From assembly GCA_947493175.1 (NCBI GenBank), contig CANLQD010000008.1, positions 1-64,000 of the forward strand: a DNA stretch of 64,000 bases, written 5' to 3'. Shown one piece after another: positions 8,848-16,948 of the stretch; positions within the stretch are counted from its first letter, which is position 1, and each line of letters opens with the position of its first letter. The notes beneath the pieces were generated by a model. The model was not told where the DNA came from. It did not search any database and was given only the letters and a program-made list of their open reading frames with translations. A program made the position numbers and the translations under genes. This DNA is from an uncultured Flavobacteriaceae bacterium. Its GTDB lineage: Bacteria; Bacteroidota; Bacteroidia; Flavobacteriales; Flavobacteriaceae.

Positions 8848-9615
8848 ATGAGAAGAAGTAGCTGGAAAATTCGAATTTTTATCGGTTTGGCTATTGTGGC
8901 ATTTGCATTTATTAAAAAGTGCAGTCAGAAAGAAACCAATCCTTACACCCAACGTGTTCAGACCATTAATATGACTCCTGAACAGGAAATCGCTATCGGA
9001 CTTCAATCTGCTCCCGAGATGGCACAACAACACGGTGGCCTGTACCCTGATGAACGTCTTCAGGCGTTTGTAGATGCCGTGGGAAACAAGTTGGTCAACA
9101 GCAGTATGGCCAGGGAGACGCCTTATCAATTCGATTTTCATTTACTGGCCGATGACCAGACTATCAACGCTTTCGCCCTACCCGGGGGCCAATGCTTTAT
9201 TACCTATGCATTGTTCTCCAAACTGAACGAAGCCCAATTGGCGGGGGTCTTAGGCCATGAAATAGGGCATGTTATCGGAAGACACTCCGCGGAGCGAATC
9301 GCGGAAAGTGATTTTTGGAGAACAGTGAGCATGGGTGCTTCGGTTGGTGGGGATATGGGTGGACTCGTAGGCGGAATAGGACAGAATACGCTTTTAAAGA
9401 ACGGACGCGGCGATGAATTGGAAAGCGATGAACTAGGCGTACTCTTCATGATACAATCCGGATACGACCCCTACGAAATGATCGAGGTAATGAAAGTTTT
9501 AAAATCCGCCGCAGGTCCCAATCGAGTCCCCGAATTTCAAAGCACACACCCCGATCCCGAAAACCGGATCGAGAAAATCAAAGAAGCCATCGAGACCTAT
9601 AATGGAGCCTCATAA
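8848..9615 (+). CDS. M48-family zinc metalloprotease, periplasmic or membrane-anchored
   Basis: 255 residues. The N-terminal hydrophobic segment (residues 8-23) is followed by Cys25 in a weak lipobox-like context. The zinc motif HEIGH is at 137-141, and the likely third ligand lies in DELESDELG (about residue 192). The domain matches the LoiP/YcaL/BepA-like M48 group, which degrades misfolded or mislocalised envelope proteins. The C-terminal STHPDPENRIEKI is also family-typical. The start ATG directly follows a dispersed palindromic repeat, so its expression may depend on that element. Monocistronic by spacing. Confidence 0.88.
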   Translation: MRRSSWKIRIFIGLAIVAFAFIKKCSQKETNPYTQRVQTINMTPEQEIAIGLQSAPEMAQQHGGLYPDERLQAFVDAVGNKLVNSSMARETPYQFDFHLLADDQTINAFALPGGQCFITYALFSKLNEAQLAGVLGHEIGHVIGRHSAERIAESDFWRTVSMGASVGGDMGGLVGGIGQNTLLKNGRGDELESDELGVLFMIQSGYDPYEMIEVMKVLKSAAGPNRVPEFQSTHPDPENRIEKIKEAIETYNGAS

Positions 9616-9711
9616 GGCAATAGTGTTTAAGGCACCGGCGGCAGCCCGTTTGAATGAGATACTATACCTATTACTGCTGGCTAATCAAATCTACATCTCC
9701 TTGAAGACGTA

Positions 9712-9744
9712 TCCGACAAACGGTATACTATCTCCGACAAACGG
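9712..9744 (-). promoter_or_regulatory. Putative LytTR-type operator (two direct repeats, 21-bp period)
   Basis: CCGACAAACGG occurs at 9713-9723 and 9734-9744, exactly 21 bp apart. On the minus strand the half-sites read ACCGTTTGT and TCCGTTTGT. Both fit the LytTR consensus [TA][AC][CA]GTTN[AG]T, and two helical turns is the usual LytTR half-site spacing. It lies 125-157 bp upstream of the small ORF at 9869, and about 45 bp upstream of a -7-like TATCTTTA (9789-9796). Confidence 0.6.
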
Positions 9745-9868
9745 ATGTTAATTAATTGATAATCATATAGTTTTATCCTTTTTTTGGTTATCTTTAGCAC
9801 GCCCAAATACTTTAATGCCTCAGATTTAACCCTTATAGCTTTACTTTAATCATTTAAATAAAACTATA

Positions 9869-10036
9869 ATGGGAACGCTATTACACTTTCGAGATTTGTA
9901 CGCAAAGGCCTTTGAGGATTGTAAGCCGCAAATAGCGGTGATACTACTTAAGGTCTATTCCGTCTTTGCCGCCTTTATGTTGTTCATGGCAGTGTATGCC
10001 TTAATGGATAGGGCATTGAACGGATTCGAATTCTAG
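9869..10036 (+). CDS. Small membrane protein, 55 aa
   Basis: An open frame encodes MGTLLHFRDLYAKAFEDCKP, then a hydrophobic segment (about residues 23-46: AVILLKVYSVFAAFMLFMAVYAL) and the end MDRALNGFEF. I recall similar very short flavobacterial proteins that begin MGTLL and end in RxxTGFxF (possibly the DUF6747 group; the family number is from memory). Function unknown. A strong terminator follows at 10089-10121 and a LytTR-like operator with a -7-like element precedes it, so it looks like a complete, individually regulated transcription unit. Confidence 0.72.
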   Translation: MGTLLHFRDLYAKAFEDCKPQIAVILLKVYSVFAAFMLFMAVYALMDRALNGFEF

Positions 10037-10088
10037 GTATCGACATTGGCTCTTTTGCGAGAACACAATTGGAGCGAATGAAAAATAC

Positions 10089-10121
10089 AAAACCCCGTAG
10101 GTGTTGCCTATGGGGTTTTTT
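10089..10121. terminator. Bidirectional rho-independent terminator
   Basis: The stem AAAACCCCGTAGG/CCTATGGGGTTTT has a short loop and T-runs on both strands. It separates the plus-strand small ORF from the minus-strand ankyrin gene. Confidence 0.85.
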
Positions 10122-10146
10122 AATTGATGAATAAACTCTTTAGCTA

Positions 10147-10533
10147 TCAAATATTCTCATGAAGTACTGCCAGCGCTTCTTGCGCATTTGAGAGTTCGGC
10201 ATGTTTTATGATCGACCAACCCTTATCGCATTTGCGCTCAAGATTGGCACCATTTTCAATTAGTAGTTTCAAGATGTCGACCTTGTTGTAACGAGCAGCA
10301 AAAATAGCTGGGGTCATTCCAAGAGATTTCTGATTGACGTCTTCGCCAAGTTCGATCATTCGTTTTACCGTTTCAATATCGCCCTCCAAAATGGCCTTAC
10401 AAAAAGAATTGATTCCGACCATATCAAAATGCTCGGTTACGTTGTCATTTGTCGTCTCGCTACCAGCTGCAGCAGACATACCTGTGACCATAGCCAATAC
10501 GGCAAAGGTCATGGTTAACACCTTTTTTCTCAT
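10147..10533 (-). CDS. Exported ankyrin-repeat protein
   Basis: 128 residues. The signal peptide (MRKKVLTMTFAVLAMVTGMSAAAG) is followed by about two and a half ankyrin repeats (about residues 40-128: FCKAILEGDIETVKRMIELG, GMTPAIFAARYNKVDILKLL, KGWSIIKHAELSNAQEALAVL). Ankyrin repeats mediate protein-protein contact, and in this size class the protein is likely periplasmic. The partner is unknown. It is the only minus-strand gene between 1 and 16.9 kb, and it ends at a shared bidirectional terminator. Confidence 0.82.
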   Translation of the reverse strand: MRKKVLTMTFAVLAMVTGMSAAAGSETTNDNVTEHFDMVGINSFCKAILEGDIETVKRMIELGEDVNQKSLGMTPAIFAARYNKVDILKLLIENGANLERKCDKGWSIIKHAELSNAQEALAVLHENI

Positions 10534-10726
10534 GATGAATTGATTTAGACCTGCTATGAGCAGGTTGATTGATGAATAAAATTAACTTATACAAATATAG
10601 ACTTCGTCTATATTGTTTTGTTTCATTCTTTAACGTTAATTCACTTAACTTTAACATGATTGGCCCAGATTCGTTGGGCATTTAACATCTTTCTAAGCAA
10701 CTGGTTTAAAAAGCGACACCTATTTA

Positions 10727-10757
10727 TTGAAAAACTTGGTAAAGAGGACTACTTTTG
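10727..10757 (+). promoter_or_regulatory. Promoter of gpmI
   Basis: TTG (10727-10729), a 20-bp spacer and TACTTTTG (10750-10757) match the Bacteroidota TTG/TAnnTTTG promoter with correct spacing. The gpmI ATG is 20 bp downstream. Confidence 0.7.
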
Positions 10758-10777
10758 GTGCGATTTAAATAGACAGC

Positions 10778-12295
10778 ATGAACAAAAAAGTAATATTGAT
10801 GATTTTAGATGGTTGGGGCAAATCTCCAGACCCAACTGTTTCCGCCATCTCGCAGGCACATACGCCTTTTATAGATTCCCTATACAAACAATATCCAAAT
10901 GCCAACTTACGTACCGATGGCATGAATGTTGGGCTTCCCGAAGGTCAAATGGGCAATAGCGAGGTAGGTCATATGAACTTGGGAGCCGGCCGCATCGTTT
11001 ATCAGGATTTGGCAAAAATCAATCTAGCGGTCGAGGAAAATACGCTCAAAGACCAAGAAGTACTTAAAGCAGCTTTTTTCCATGCCAAGGAACATCAAAA
11101 ACCCGTTCATTTTTTGGGCCTTCTAAGCGATGGTGGTGTGCATAGCCATATCAATCATATCAAAGGACTTATCGAAGCTGGAAACAATTTTGGCCTTGAC
11201 CGTATGTTCGTTCATGCTTTTACCGATGGTAGGGATGTGGACCCTAAAAGCGGAAAGGGGTTTCTAGAGGAGCTCGATCATTTTTGTTCCGATAAAAATA
11301 CCCAGTTGGCATCCGTAATAGGCCGTTACTATGCCATGGACCGCGATCAACGCTGGGAACGGGTAAAGCAAGCGTATGACTTATTGGTTCATGGTACCGG
11401 TGAAAAATCGGATTCAATTTCCGAGGCAATACAAAAAAGTTACGACACGACGATAACCGACGAATTTATAAAACCCATTGTACTGACCGATGACAAGAAC
11501 GAACCAAGGGCCAAAATTCAGGAGGGCGATGTGGTTATATTTTTTAATTTCCGTACCGACCGGGGGAGAGAACTCACACAAATGCTGAGTCAGGCCGATT
11601 TTCCGGAGCAGGACACCCATAAATTAAACTTGTACTACGTGACCCTTACCAATTATGACGATTCGTTTCAAGGGGTGCAGGTCGTCTATGATAAGGATCA
11701 TATTGAAGAGACCTTGGGAGAAGTACTATCCAAGTCGGGAAAGAAACAGATTCGTATTGCCGAAACGGAAAAATATCCGCATGTGACCTTCTTCTTCAAT
11801 GGAGGTCGTGAAGTACCTTTCGAAGGTGAGGAACGTATTCTTTGCCCTTCCCCCAAAGTAGCCACCTATGATCTTAAGCCTGAAATGAGTGCTTATGAAA
11901 TTCGTGATGCCATTATCCCGGAACTGCAAAAGGGCGCAGTGGATTTCGTTTGCCTTAACTTTGCCAACCCCGACATGGTAGGCCATACGGGTGATATGGA
12001 AGCCGCCATTATGGCCTGTGAAGTGGTCGATAGCTGCGCCAAATCAGTGGTAATGGCCGGTTTGGACCACGGGTATAGTACCATTGTCATCGCCGACCAC
12101 GGAAATTGCGATACAATGATCAACCCCGACGGCAGTCCTAATACGGCACACACCACCAATCCAGTACCATTAATATTGGTCGACCCTGAATTGAAACATA
12201 TCGAAGACGGGGTACTAGGGGATATTGCCCCAACGATATTAAAGCTCATGGGAATTCCGCAACCTGATCAAATGACTCAAAAACCATTGGTATAG
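10778..12295 (+). CDS. gpmI: 2,3-bisphosphoglycerate-independent phosphoglycerate mutase
   Basis: 505 residues, normal length. It interconverts 3- and 2-phosphoglycerate in glycolysis and gluconeogenesis using two metal ions. Visible motifs are LMILDGWG (N-terminal metal site), GNSEVGHMNLGAGR with the phosphoserine nucleophile at Ser61, GRYYAMDRDQRW, and the C-terminal metal-site motifs NFANPDMVGHTG and VIADHGNCD. It has its own promoter at 10727-10757. The map gene starts 33 bp after the stop but has its own -7 element. Confidence 0.97.
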   Translation: MNKKVILMILDGWGKSPDPTVSAISQAHTPFIDSLYKQYPNANLRTDGMNVGLPEGQMGNSEVGHMNLGAGRIVYQDLAKINLAVEENTLKDQEVLKAAFFHAKEHQKPVHFLGLLSDGGVHSHINHIKGLIEAGNNFGLDRMFVHAFTDGRDVDPKSGKGFLEELDHFCSDKNTQLASVIGRYYAMDRDQRWERVKQAYDLLVHGTGEKSDSISEAIQKSYDTTITDEFIKPIVLTDDKNEPRAKIQEGDVVIFFNFRTDRGRELTQMLSQADFPEQDTHKLNLYYVTLTNYDDSFQGVQVVYDKDHIEETLGEVLSKSGKKQIRIAETEKYPHVTFFFNGGREVPFEGEERILCPSPKVATYDLKPEMSAYEIRDAIIPELQKGAVDFVCLNFANPDMVGHTGDMEAAIMACEVVDSCAKSVVMAGLDHGYSTIVIADHGNCDTMINPDGSPNTAHTTNPVPLILVDPELKHIEDGVLGDIAPTILKLMGIPQPDQMTQKPLV

Positions 12296-12314
12296 GGCTC
12301 TTGTCCAAATGTTT

Positions 12315-12322
12315 TACCTTTG
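12315..12322 (+). promoter_or_regulatory. -7 element for map
   Basis: TACCTTTG is a perfect TAnnTTTG match 6 bp upstream of the map ATG, implying a very short or leaderless transcript. No correctly spaced TTG was found. Confidence 0.5.
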
Positions 12323-12328
12323 CCGACT

Positions 12329-13132
12329 ATGATAAAAATCAAGACACCCGAACAAATAGAAATCATGCGCGAAAGTGCATTGGTCGTATCCCGTACCCTA
12401 GGCATGTTAGCCGCGGAAATAAAGCCAGGGGTTACTGCCTTGCATCTGGACAAGCTGGCAGAGGAATTTATTCGGGAACAGGGTGCCGAACCGGGTTTTC
12501 TAGGGATGTACGATTTTCCGAATACGTTGAATATGAGTCCCAATGCCCAGGTGGTACATGGCATTCCCAACGATGAACCCCTTAAAGATGGCGATATCAT
12601 CTCTGTTGACTGTGGCTCTTTGAAAAATGGCTATTACGGTGATCATGCATATACTTTTGAGGTCGGTGAAGTAGCAGAAGAAACGAAGAAGCTCTTGCGG
12701 GTAGCCAAGGAATCGCTCTATTTGGGCATACGTGAATTTAAAGTCGGCAATCGTGTAGGTGATGTGGCATACGCCATTCAAAACCATTGTGAAAGCCATG
12801 GTTATGGAGTAGTCCGGGAATTGGTGGGACATGGCTTGGGCACCAAACTACATGAGGGACCCGAAATGCCCAACTACGGAAAACGTGGTAGAGGTAAAAA
12901 ATTTGCCGAGGGTATGGTTGTCGCTATTGAACCAATGATCAATATGGGAACCAGAAGAATAAAGCAATTGAAAGATGGTTGGACTATTTTGACAGCTGAC
13001 GGCAAACCAAGCGCCCATTTTGAGCATGACGTGGCCATTGTAAACGGTAAACCGCAGTTATTATCTACCTTTCAATATATTTACGAAGCCTTGGGAATAG
13101 AGAGCGATGAGGAAGAGGAGTTCAAAAAATGA
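12329..13132 (+). CDS. map: Methionine aminopeptidase, type I
   Basis: 267 residues from the ATG at 12329. An in-frame TTG at 12320 would add only three residues and falls within the -7 element. The enzyme removes the initiator Met from nascent proteins in the cytosol. Metal-ligand motifs are SVDCGSLKNGYYGDHAYTF (two Asp), GHGLGTKLHEGP (His), VAIEPMIN (Glu) and HFEHDVAI (Glu). The C-terminal tail ends in an acidic run (ESDEEEEFKK). In many genomes map is essential. Downstream is a GxxExxY gene flanked by CACAGAG motifs, which seems to have been inserted between map and the methyltransferase. Confidence 0.96.
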   Translation: MIKIKTPEQIEIMRESALVVSRTLGMLAAEIKPGVTALHLDKLAEEFIREQGAEPGFLGMYDFPNTLNMSPNAQVVHGIPNDEPLKDGDIISVDCGSLKNGYYGDHAYTFEVGEVAEETKKLLRVAKESLYLGIREFKVGNRVGDVAYAIQNHCESHGYGVVRELVGHGLGTKLHEGPEMPNYGKRGRGKKFAEGMVVAIEPMINMGTRRIKQLKDGWTILTADGKPSAHFEHDVAIVNGKPQLLSTFQYIYEALGIESDEEEEFKK

Positions 13133-13150
13133 AACACCTTTTGGTTATTA

Positions 13151-13180
13151 CACAGAGGCACCCGGAGCGTTCACAGAGTT
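13151..13180 (+). repeat. CACAGAG motif cluster, left flank of GxxExxY gene
   Basis: CACAGAGG (13151) and TTCACAGAGTT (13170-13180) lie just before the GxxExxY ATG. Inverted counterparts follow the gene at 13565-13603. Confidence 0.65.
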
Positions 13181-13192
13181 ACACTGAGAAAA

Positions 13193-13573
13193 ATGGAGTA
13201 TAATGATATTACGAATTCGATAATCGGCGGCGCTATCGAGGTCCACAAAGCACTCGGTCCGGGTTTATTAGAATCTGCTTATCAAGAATGTCTATTTTTC
13301 GAACTTATCAACAAAGGACTTCAAGTAAGAAAAGAGGTTTCACTTCCAATCACTTATAAAGAAGTGAAACTGGACCATGGTTACCGTATCGATTTGTTAG
13401 TAGAAGAAAGAATTGTCATAGAACTTAAAACTGTAGAATGTTTCACCGATGTTCATTTTGCTCAAACACTGACCTACTTAAAACTAGGTAATTACGACAT
13501 AGGTCTGCTTATCAATTTTCATACAACTTTACTGAAAAATGGAATCAAAAGGTTCATCAACAAACCTCTGTGA
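13193..13573 (+). CDS. GxxExxY family protein
   Basis: 126 residues. The signature GLLESAY (residues 24-30) defines the GxxExxY family. D67...E77-L-K79 (RIDLLVEERIVIELKTVE) resembles a PD-(D/E)xK nuclease core, which the family is thought to share, but its biochemical role is not established. The gene is framed by TTCACAGAGTT-type sequences in inverted orientation. It separates map from a methyltransferase that otherwise reads in the same direction, so it looks like an inserted unit. Confidence 0.88.
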   Translation: MEYNDITNSIIGGAIEVHKALGPGLLESAYQECLFFELINKGLQVRKEVSLPITYKEVKLDHGYRIDLLVEERIVIELKTVECFTDVHFAQTLTYLKLGNYDIGLLINFHTTLLKNGIKRFINKPL

Positions 13574-13603
13574 ACCTCTTTTTTTCTTTGAGAAACTCTG
13601 TGA
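13565..13603 (-). repeat. CACAGAG motif cluster, right flank of GxxExxY gene
   Basis: CCTCTGTGAA (13565, overlapping the stop codon) and AACTCTGTGA (13594-13603) are reverse complements of the left-flank TTCACAGAGTT motif. Confidence 0.65.
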
Positions 13604-13612
13604 AATAATCTC

Positions 13613-14377
13613 ATGAAACGTATTTTCAGATTCATTTTAAACCGTATTCCAAGGCCTTTGCTGATTCGTGTTAGCTATTGGATTCGTCCGCTGTTTGCAC
13701 TTTACTACAAAGGAAGCAAGTATACAGATCCCATTGACGGGAAGGGTTTCCGAAGTTTTCTACCCTATGGCTATGAAAAGCCCAGGGAAAATGTACTCTC
13801 TCCCTCTACGCTATCCTTGGAGCGACATCGACTGTTATGGTTATACCTTCAAAAAGAGACCAATTTTTTCTCCACCCCCCTTAAGGTTTTACACTTTGCT
13901 CCGGAACAGGCCTTTTACAAACGGTTTCGAAAATTGAAGAACCTAGATTATACGACGACCGACCTACTATCGCCATTGGCCGACGTGAAGGCCGATATCT
14001 GCAATCTCCCTTTTGAGGATAATACCTTTGACGTTCTTTTATGCAATCATGTTCTAGAGCATATCCCGGACGATACCAAGGCGATGCAGGAACTATATAG
14101 AGTTTTAAAACCTGGAGGCTGGGGAATTTTTCAGATTCCGCAAGACCTAAAAAGGGAAAAAACATTTGAAGACGACAGTATTACCGATTACAAAGAACGC
14201 GCCAGGATCTTTGGTCAATACGATCATGTACGTGTATACGGGCGGGATTACTTCGACAAACTCCGTTCCATTGGTTTCAGGGTGGAAGAGGTCGATTATA
14301 CCAAACATCTGTCTTCAGAAGCTGTGGACCGCTACCGTTTAGCAAAGGGGGAGATTATTCCTGTGATAACAAAATAA
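13613..14377 (+). CDS. Class I SAM-dependent methyltransferase
   Basis: 254 residues with a Methyltransf_11-type fold. Visible parts are a partly degenerate first SAM loop (VLHFAPEQAFYKRFRK), then DYTTTDL, DICNLPFEDNTFDVLLCNHVLEHIPDD and LKPGGWGIFQIP. The N-terminal 35 residues are basic and hydrophobic (ILNRIPRPLLIRVSYWIRPLF), perhaps a membrane-associated helix. The substrate cannot be read from the sequence. It starts 40 bp after the GxxExxY gene and may once have been directly linked to map. Confidence 0.8.
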   Translation: MKRIFRFILNRIPRPLLIRVSYWIRPLFALYYKGSKYTDPIDGKGFRSFLPYGYEKPRENVLSPSTLSLERHRLLWLYLQKETNFFSTPLKVLHFAPEQAFYKRFRKLKNLDYTTTDLLSPLADVKADICNLPFEDNTFDVLLCNHVLEHIPDDTKAMQELYRVLKPGGWGIFQIPQDLKREKTFEDDSITDYKERARIFGQYDHVRVYGRDYFDKLRSIGFRVEEVDYTKHLSSEAVDRYRLAKGEIIPVITK

Positions 14378-14465
14378 GGTCGGATATTTTTTACAGGCAA
14401 AAATGTTGTTAAACGATTAATCATCGATTTAATAGAGTAATGGGTCGCACCTTCCTTCTGTACGT

Positions 14466-14473
14466 TATTTTTG
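14466..14473 (+). promoter_or_regulatory. -7 element for the LRR protein gene
   Basis: TATTTTTG matches TAnnTTTG 29 bp upstream of the ATG at 14503. Confidence 0.5.
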
Positions 14474-14502
14474 TAATACCAAATTAACTTAATACAAACT
14501 AT

Positions 14503-16848
14503 ATGAAAAGATTTTTACTCTTGTTTCTTCTTATAACATCCACTTCAATTTTTGCACAAGAAATAACCGCATTTCAACATTTATCAAGCGACGTATTACC
14601 TAATAGTACCAGCGATCTTACAGATAGCGATATTTTTAATAGGGGTAGCCAAGAGCCTCAAGCCCCCATTACGATGCCGTTTTTTAGCACTTCTACCTTA
14701 ACGGCCATTAGTTTGGGCACAGTCGGAAGTGTTGCGTTTGAGCTCACTGGACCGCTCAACCATTCTTCTGTAGACAATACCGCCCCCTTTGCACTATTTG
14801 AAAACTTCGGAGAAACCTTCGAAACCAGACGTTTTCCAGAAGGAGCCTATACCATTACCGCAACACCCTATAGCGATGCGGATACACAAGGCACGCCCGG
14901 TGAATCTTTCTCAATCAGTTTTACCGTTTTGGATTATGATTGGGTGGTTTACAGTGGAAGAATCCTAGATACAACGACCGACCAAGAACTTCTTTTTTAC
15001 AATTATCAAACATTTCAACCGACCATCGGGGATGATTGGCTCAAAGAAATCAACTTTGAAGCGTTTCCTGCAGGTGGTATTCCCGAATATGTTCATTTTG
15101 AATTAGATGGCCCGGATGGCACCCTCACGGTAAACGATTTTACGGCACCCTATACACTCTTCGGAGACGATAATGATTCAGATTATTTTGGACAAGTACT
15201 TGCCCCAGGGAATTATTCATTACGAGCCATACCGTATGATTCCAATAATTCCTTCAGGCCTTCAAATCTTTTTTTCTCTTTAAACTTTACGGTTCCCGAT
15301 TTGGCCAAGACTTATGTTCCCGACAACAATTTCGAACAGGCCTTAATCGACCTTGGTTATGACGATGTACTGGATGACTATGTATTGACTAAGAATATCG
15401 AGAACGTGTCCAATTTGAACGTAAGCCAGCAAAATATCTCAAACCTTACGGGTATCGAAGATTTTGTAAAACTCGAAAACTTGAAATGTTTTTCAAATTC
15501 ATTAAAAACCCTTGATATTGCATCGCTGTTATCTCTCAAGTCCTTGGAGTGTGGCGCAAACCCTTTGGAATCCTTGGATGTTACTCAGAATGTTATGCTT
15601 GAACGACTCGTAATTGGCCTCACCTCGATTGGCGGGTTGGACCTTTCTCAAAACGTAAATCTGAAAATATTATCCGCTACGGATGATGCTATTCCAGTAT
15701 TTGATTTGAACAAAAATGTCTTACTTGAATTAGTAGTCATAGGCGGTAGAAGTGTTGTTGAATTAGATATATCCGAAATCGTACAAATCAAATCTCTTGG
15801 CGTCTTTGATTCTAAAATATCATTCTTGGATGTTTCGCATCTTTCGGCTTTAGAAAAACTTCAAGTAGTGAATAACGAGTTTCTTTCCTGTATCCAAGTG
15901 GACGACGTGGAAGAGGCTTTGGCAACACCTGATTGGCGTATAGATGATTTTACCTCATATTCCCTTGATTGTAGCAGTACCCAAGATGCTGATTTTGACG
16001 GTGTGGAGGACTCATTGGACATTTGTCCGAATACACCCCCGAACCAGCCCGTGAACGCTTCCGGGTGTGCACTATCACAATTGGCAGATCTCGCCGTTCA
16101 AAACATAGGCCTAAGAATCGGTTCACAACCATGCTCAGAGGCTCCTAGTGCTTTTGCAGCAATATCCGTAAAGAAAAATGTTCCGATACATATAAGCATC
16201 ACTAGGGATGGTACTCCCTATTATAATGGGATAGCCACCCTTGACAGTCCGGCCATTCTATTTGAACTTCCAGAAGCTGAATATAGAATGTGTGTTACTA
16301 ATGATATGGTTTTAGGGTATGAACAGTGTTTTGATGTCTTCTACTCCAGGGCAGCCAACTCTGTAGCCACTACCCTCGTTATCCAAAACCCTGGACAGAC
16401 CTACACGATGACAATCGGCGGTAGCACCCGCTACGAGGTTGTTGTTAATGGCTCTACTACTACCTACGAATTCGAAGACACTGTTGAACAACAGATAACG
16501 ATTCCTTTGGAAGTGGGTATTAATGACATTACGATTAATGGAATATTGGATTGTGGTACGGGCACCGATACTGTAGATTTGGTTGTCGAAAGCGAAGAAA
16601 TCGATAAAATAGTATTGTTCCCAACGGTTACTACAGGTAAAATTACTATTGATAACAACCAACGGCATCAAATAGCTTCCATTTCCGTAACTAGTATTAG
16701 CGGTAACCGTTTGGCTCTAAAGGCATTTCACGACAATCCTGCTCAAATTGAACTTGATATATCTGGTGGATCAGAGGGAATGTACATCGTTCAGATTACA
16801 AAGATGTCGGGGGAAAGTGAGCTTATTAAGGTGATGTTAGATAAGTAG
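14503..16848 (+). CDS. Secreted leucine-rich-repeat protein with T9SS sorting domain
   Basis: 781 residues. In order: signal peptide (ends SIFAQ); two related beta-sandwich modules (about residues 45-145 and 150-265, both with FELTGP/FELDGP and AYTITATPY/NYSLRAIPY); an irregular leucine-rich-repeat block (about 270-485, NLNVSQQNISNLTGIE, SLDVTQNVMLERL); a thrombospondin-type-3-like calcium motif (DADFDGVEDSLDICPNTPP, about 495-515); another beta-rich region with Cys; and a C-terminal type A T9SS domain (VLFPTVTTGKITIDN, then GMYIVQI). It is exported to the cell surface. Its target is unknown. A bidirectional terminator follows. Confidence 0.8.
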   Translation: MKRFLLLFLLITSTSIFAQEITAFQHLSSDVLPNSTSDLTDSDIFNRGSQEPQAPITMPFFSTSTLTAISLGTVGSVAFELTGPLNHSSVDNTAPFALFENFGETFETRRFPEGAYTITATPYSDADTQGTPGESFSISFTVLDYDWVVYSGRILDTTTDQELLFYNYQTFQPTIGDDWLKEINFEAFPAGGIPEYVHFELDGPDGTLTVNDFTAPYTLFGDDNDSDYFGQVLAPGNYSLRAIPYDSNNSFRPSNLFFSLNFTVPDLAKTYVPDNNFEQALIDLGYDDVLDDYVLTKNIENVSNLNVSQQNISNLTGIEDFVKLENLKCFSNSLKTLDIASLLSLKSLECGANPLESLDVTQNVMLERLVIGLTSIGGLDLSQNVNLKILSATDDAIPVFDLNKNVLLELVVIGGRSVVELDISEIVQIKSLGVFDSKISFLDVSHLSALEKLQVVNNEFLSCIQVDDVEEALATPDWRIDDFTSYSLDCSSTQDADFDGVEDSLDICPNTPPNQPVNASGCALSQLADLAVQNIGLRIGSQPCSEAPSAFAAISVKKNVPIHISITRDGTPYYNGIATLDSPAILFELPEAEYRMCVTNDMVLGYEQCFDVFYSRAANSVATTLVIQNPGQTYTMTIGGSTRYEVVVNGSTTTYEFEDTVEQQITIPLEVGINDITINGILDCGTGTDTVDLVVESEEIDKIVLFPTVTTGKITIDNNQRHQIASISVTSISGNRLALKAFHDNPAQIELDISGGSEGMYIVQITKMSGESELIKVMLDK

Positions 16849-16898
16849 AAAAATTCTGATATCTTAAAAACCAAGGTTCTTCAATTCAAAAAAATCTA

Positions 16899-16931
16899 AC
16901 GGCTTCACTGAATTAGTGAAGCCGTTTTTTG
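16899..16931. terminator. Bidirectional rho-independent terminator
   Basis: The perfect stem ACGGCTTCACT/AGTGAAGCCGT has a 5-nt loop and a T6 run. It serves the plus-strand LRR gene and the minus-strand apbE. Confidence 0.88.
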
Positions 16932-16948
16932 ATTCTATTCACCTTAGG

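Noticed and set aside
10124..10583. Direct repeat TTGATGAATAAA on both sides of the ankyrin gene as transposon target duplication
   Set aside because: It is short and AT-rich, and no transposase or inverted ends are present, so chance similarity is likely.
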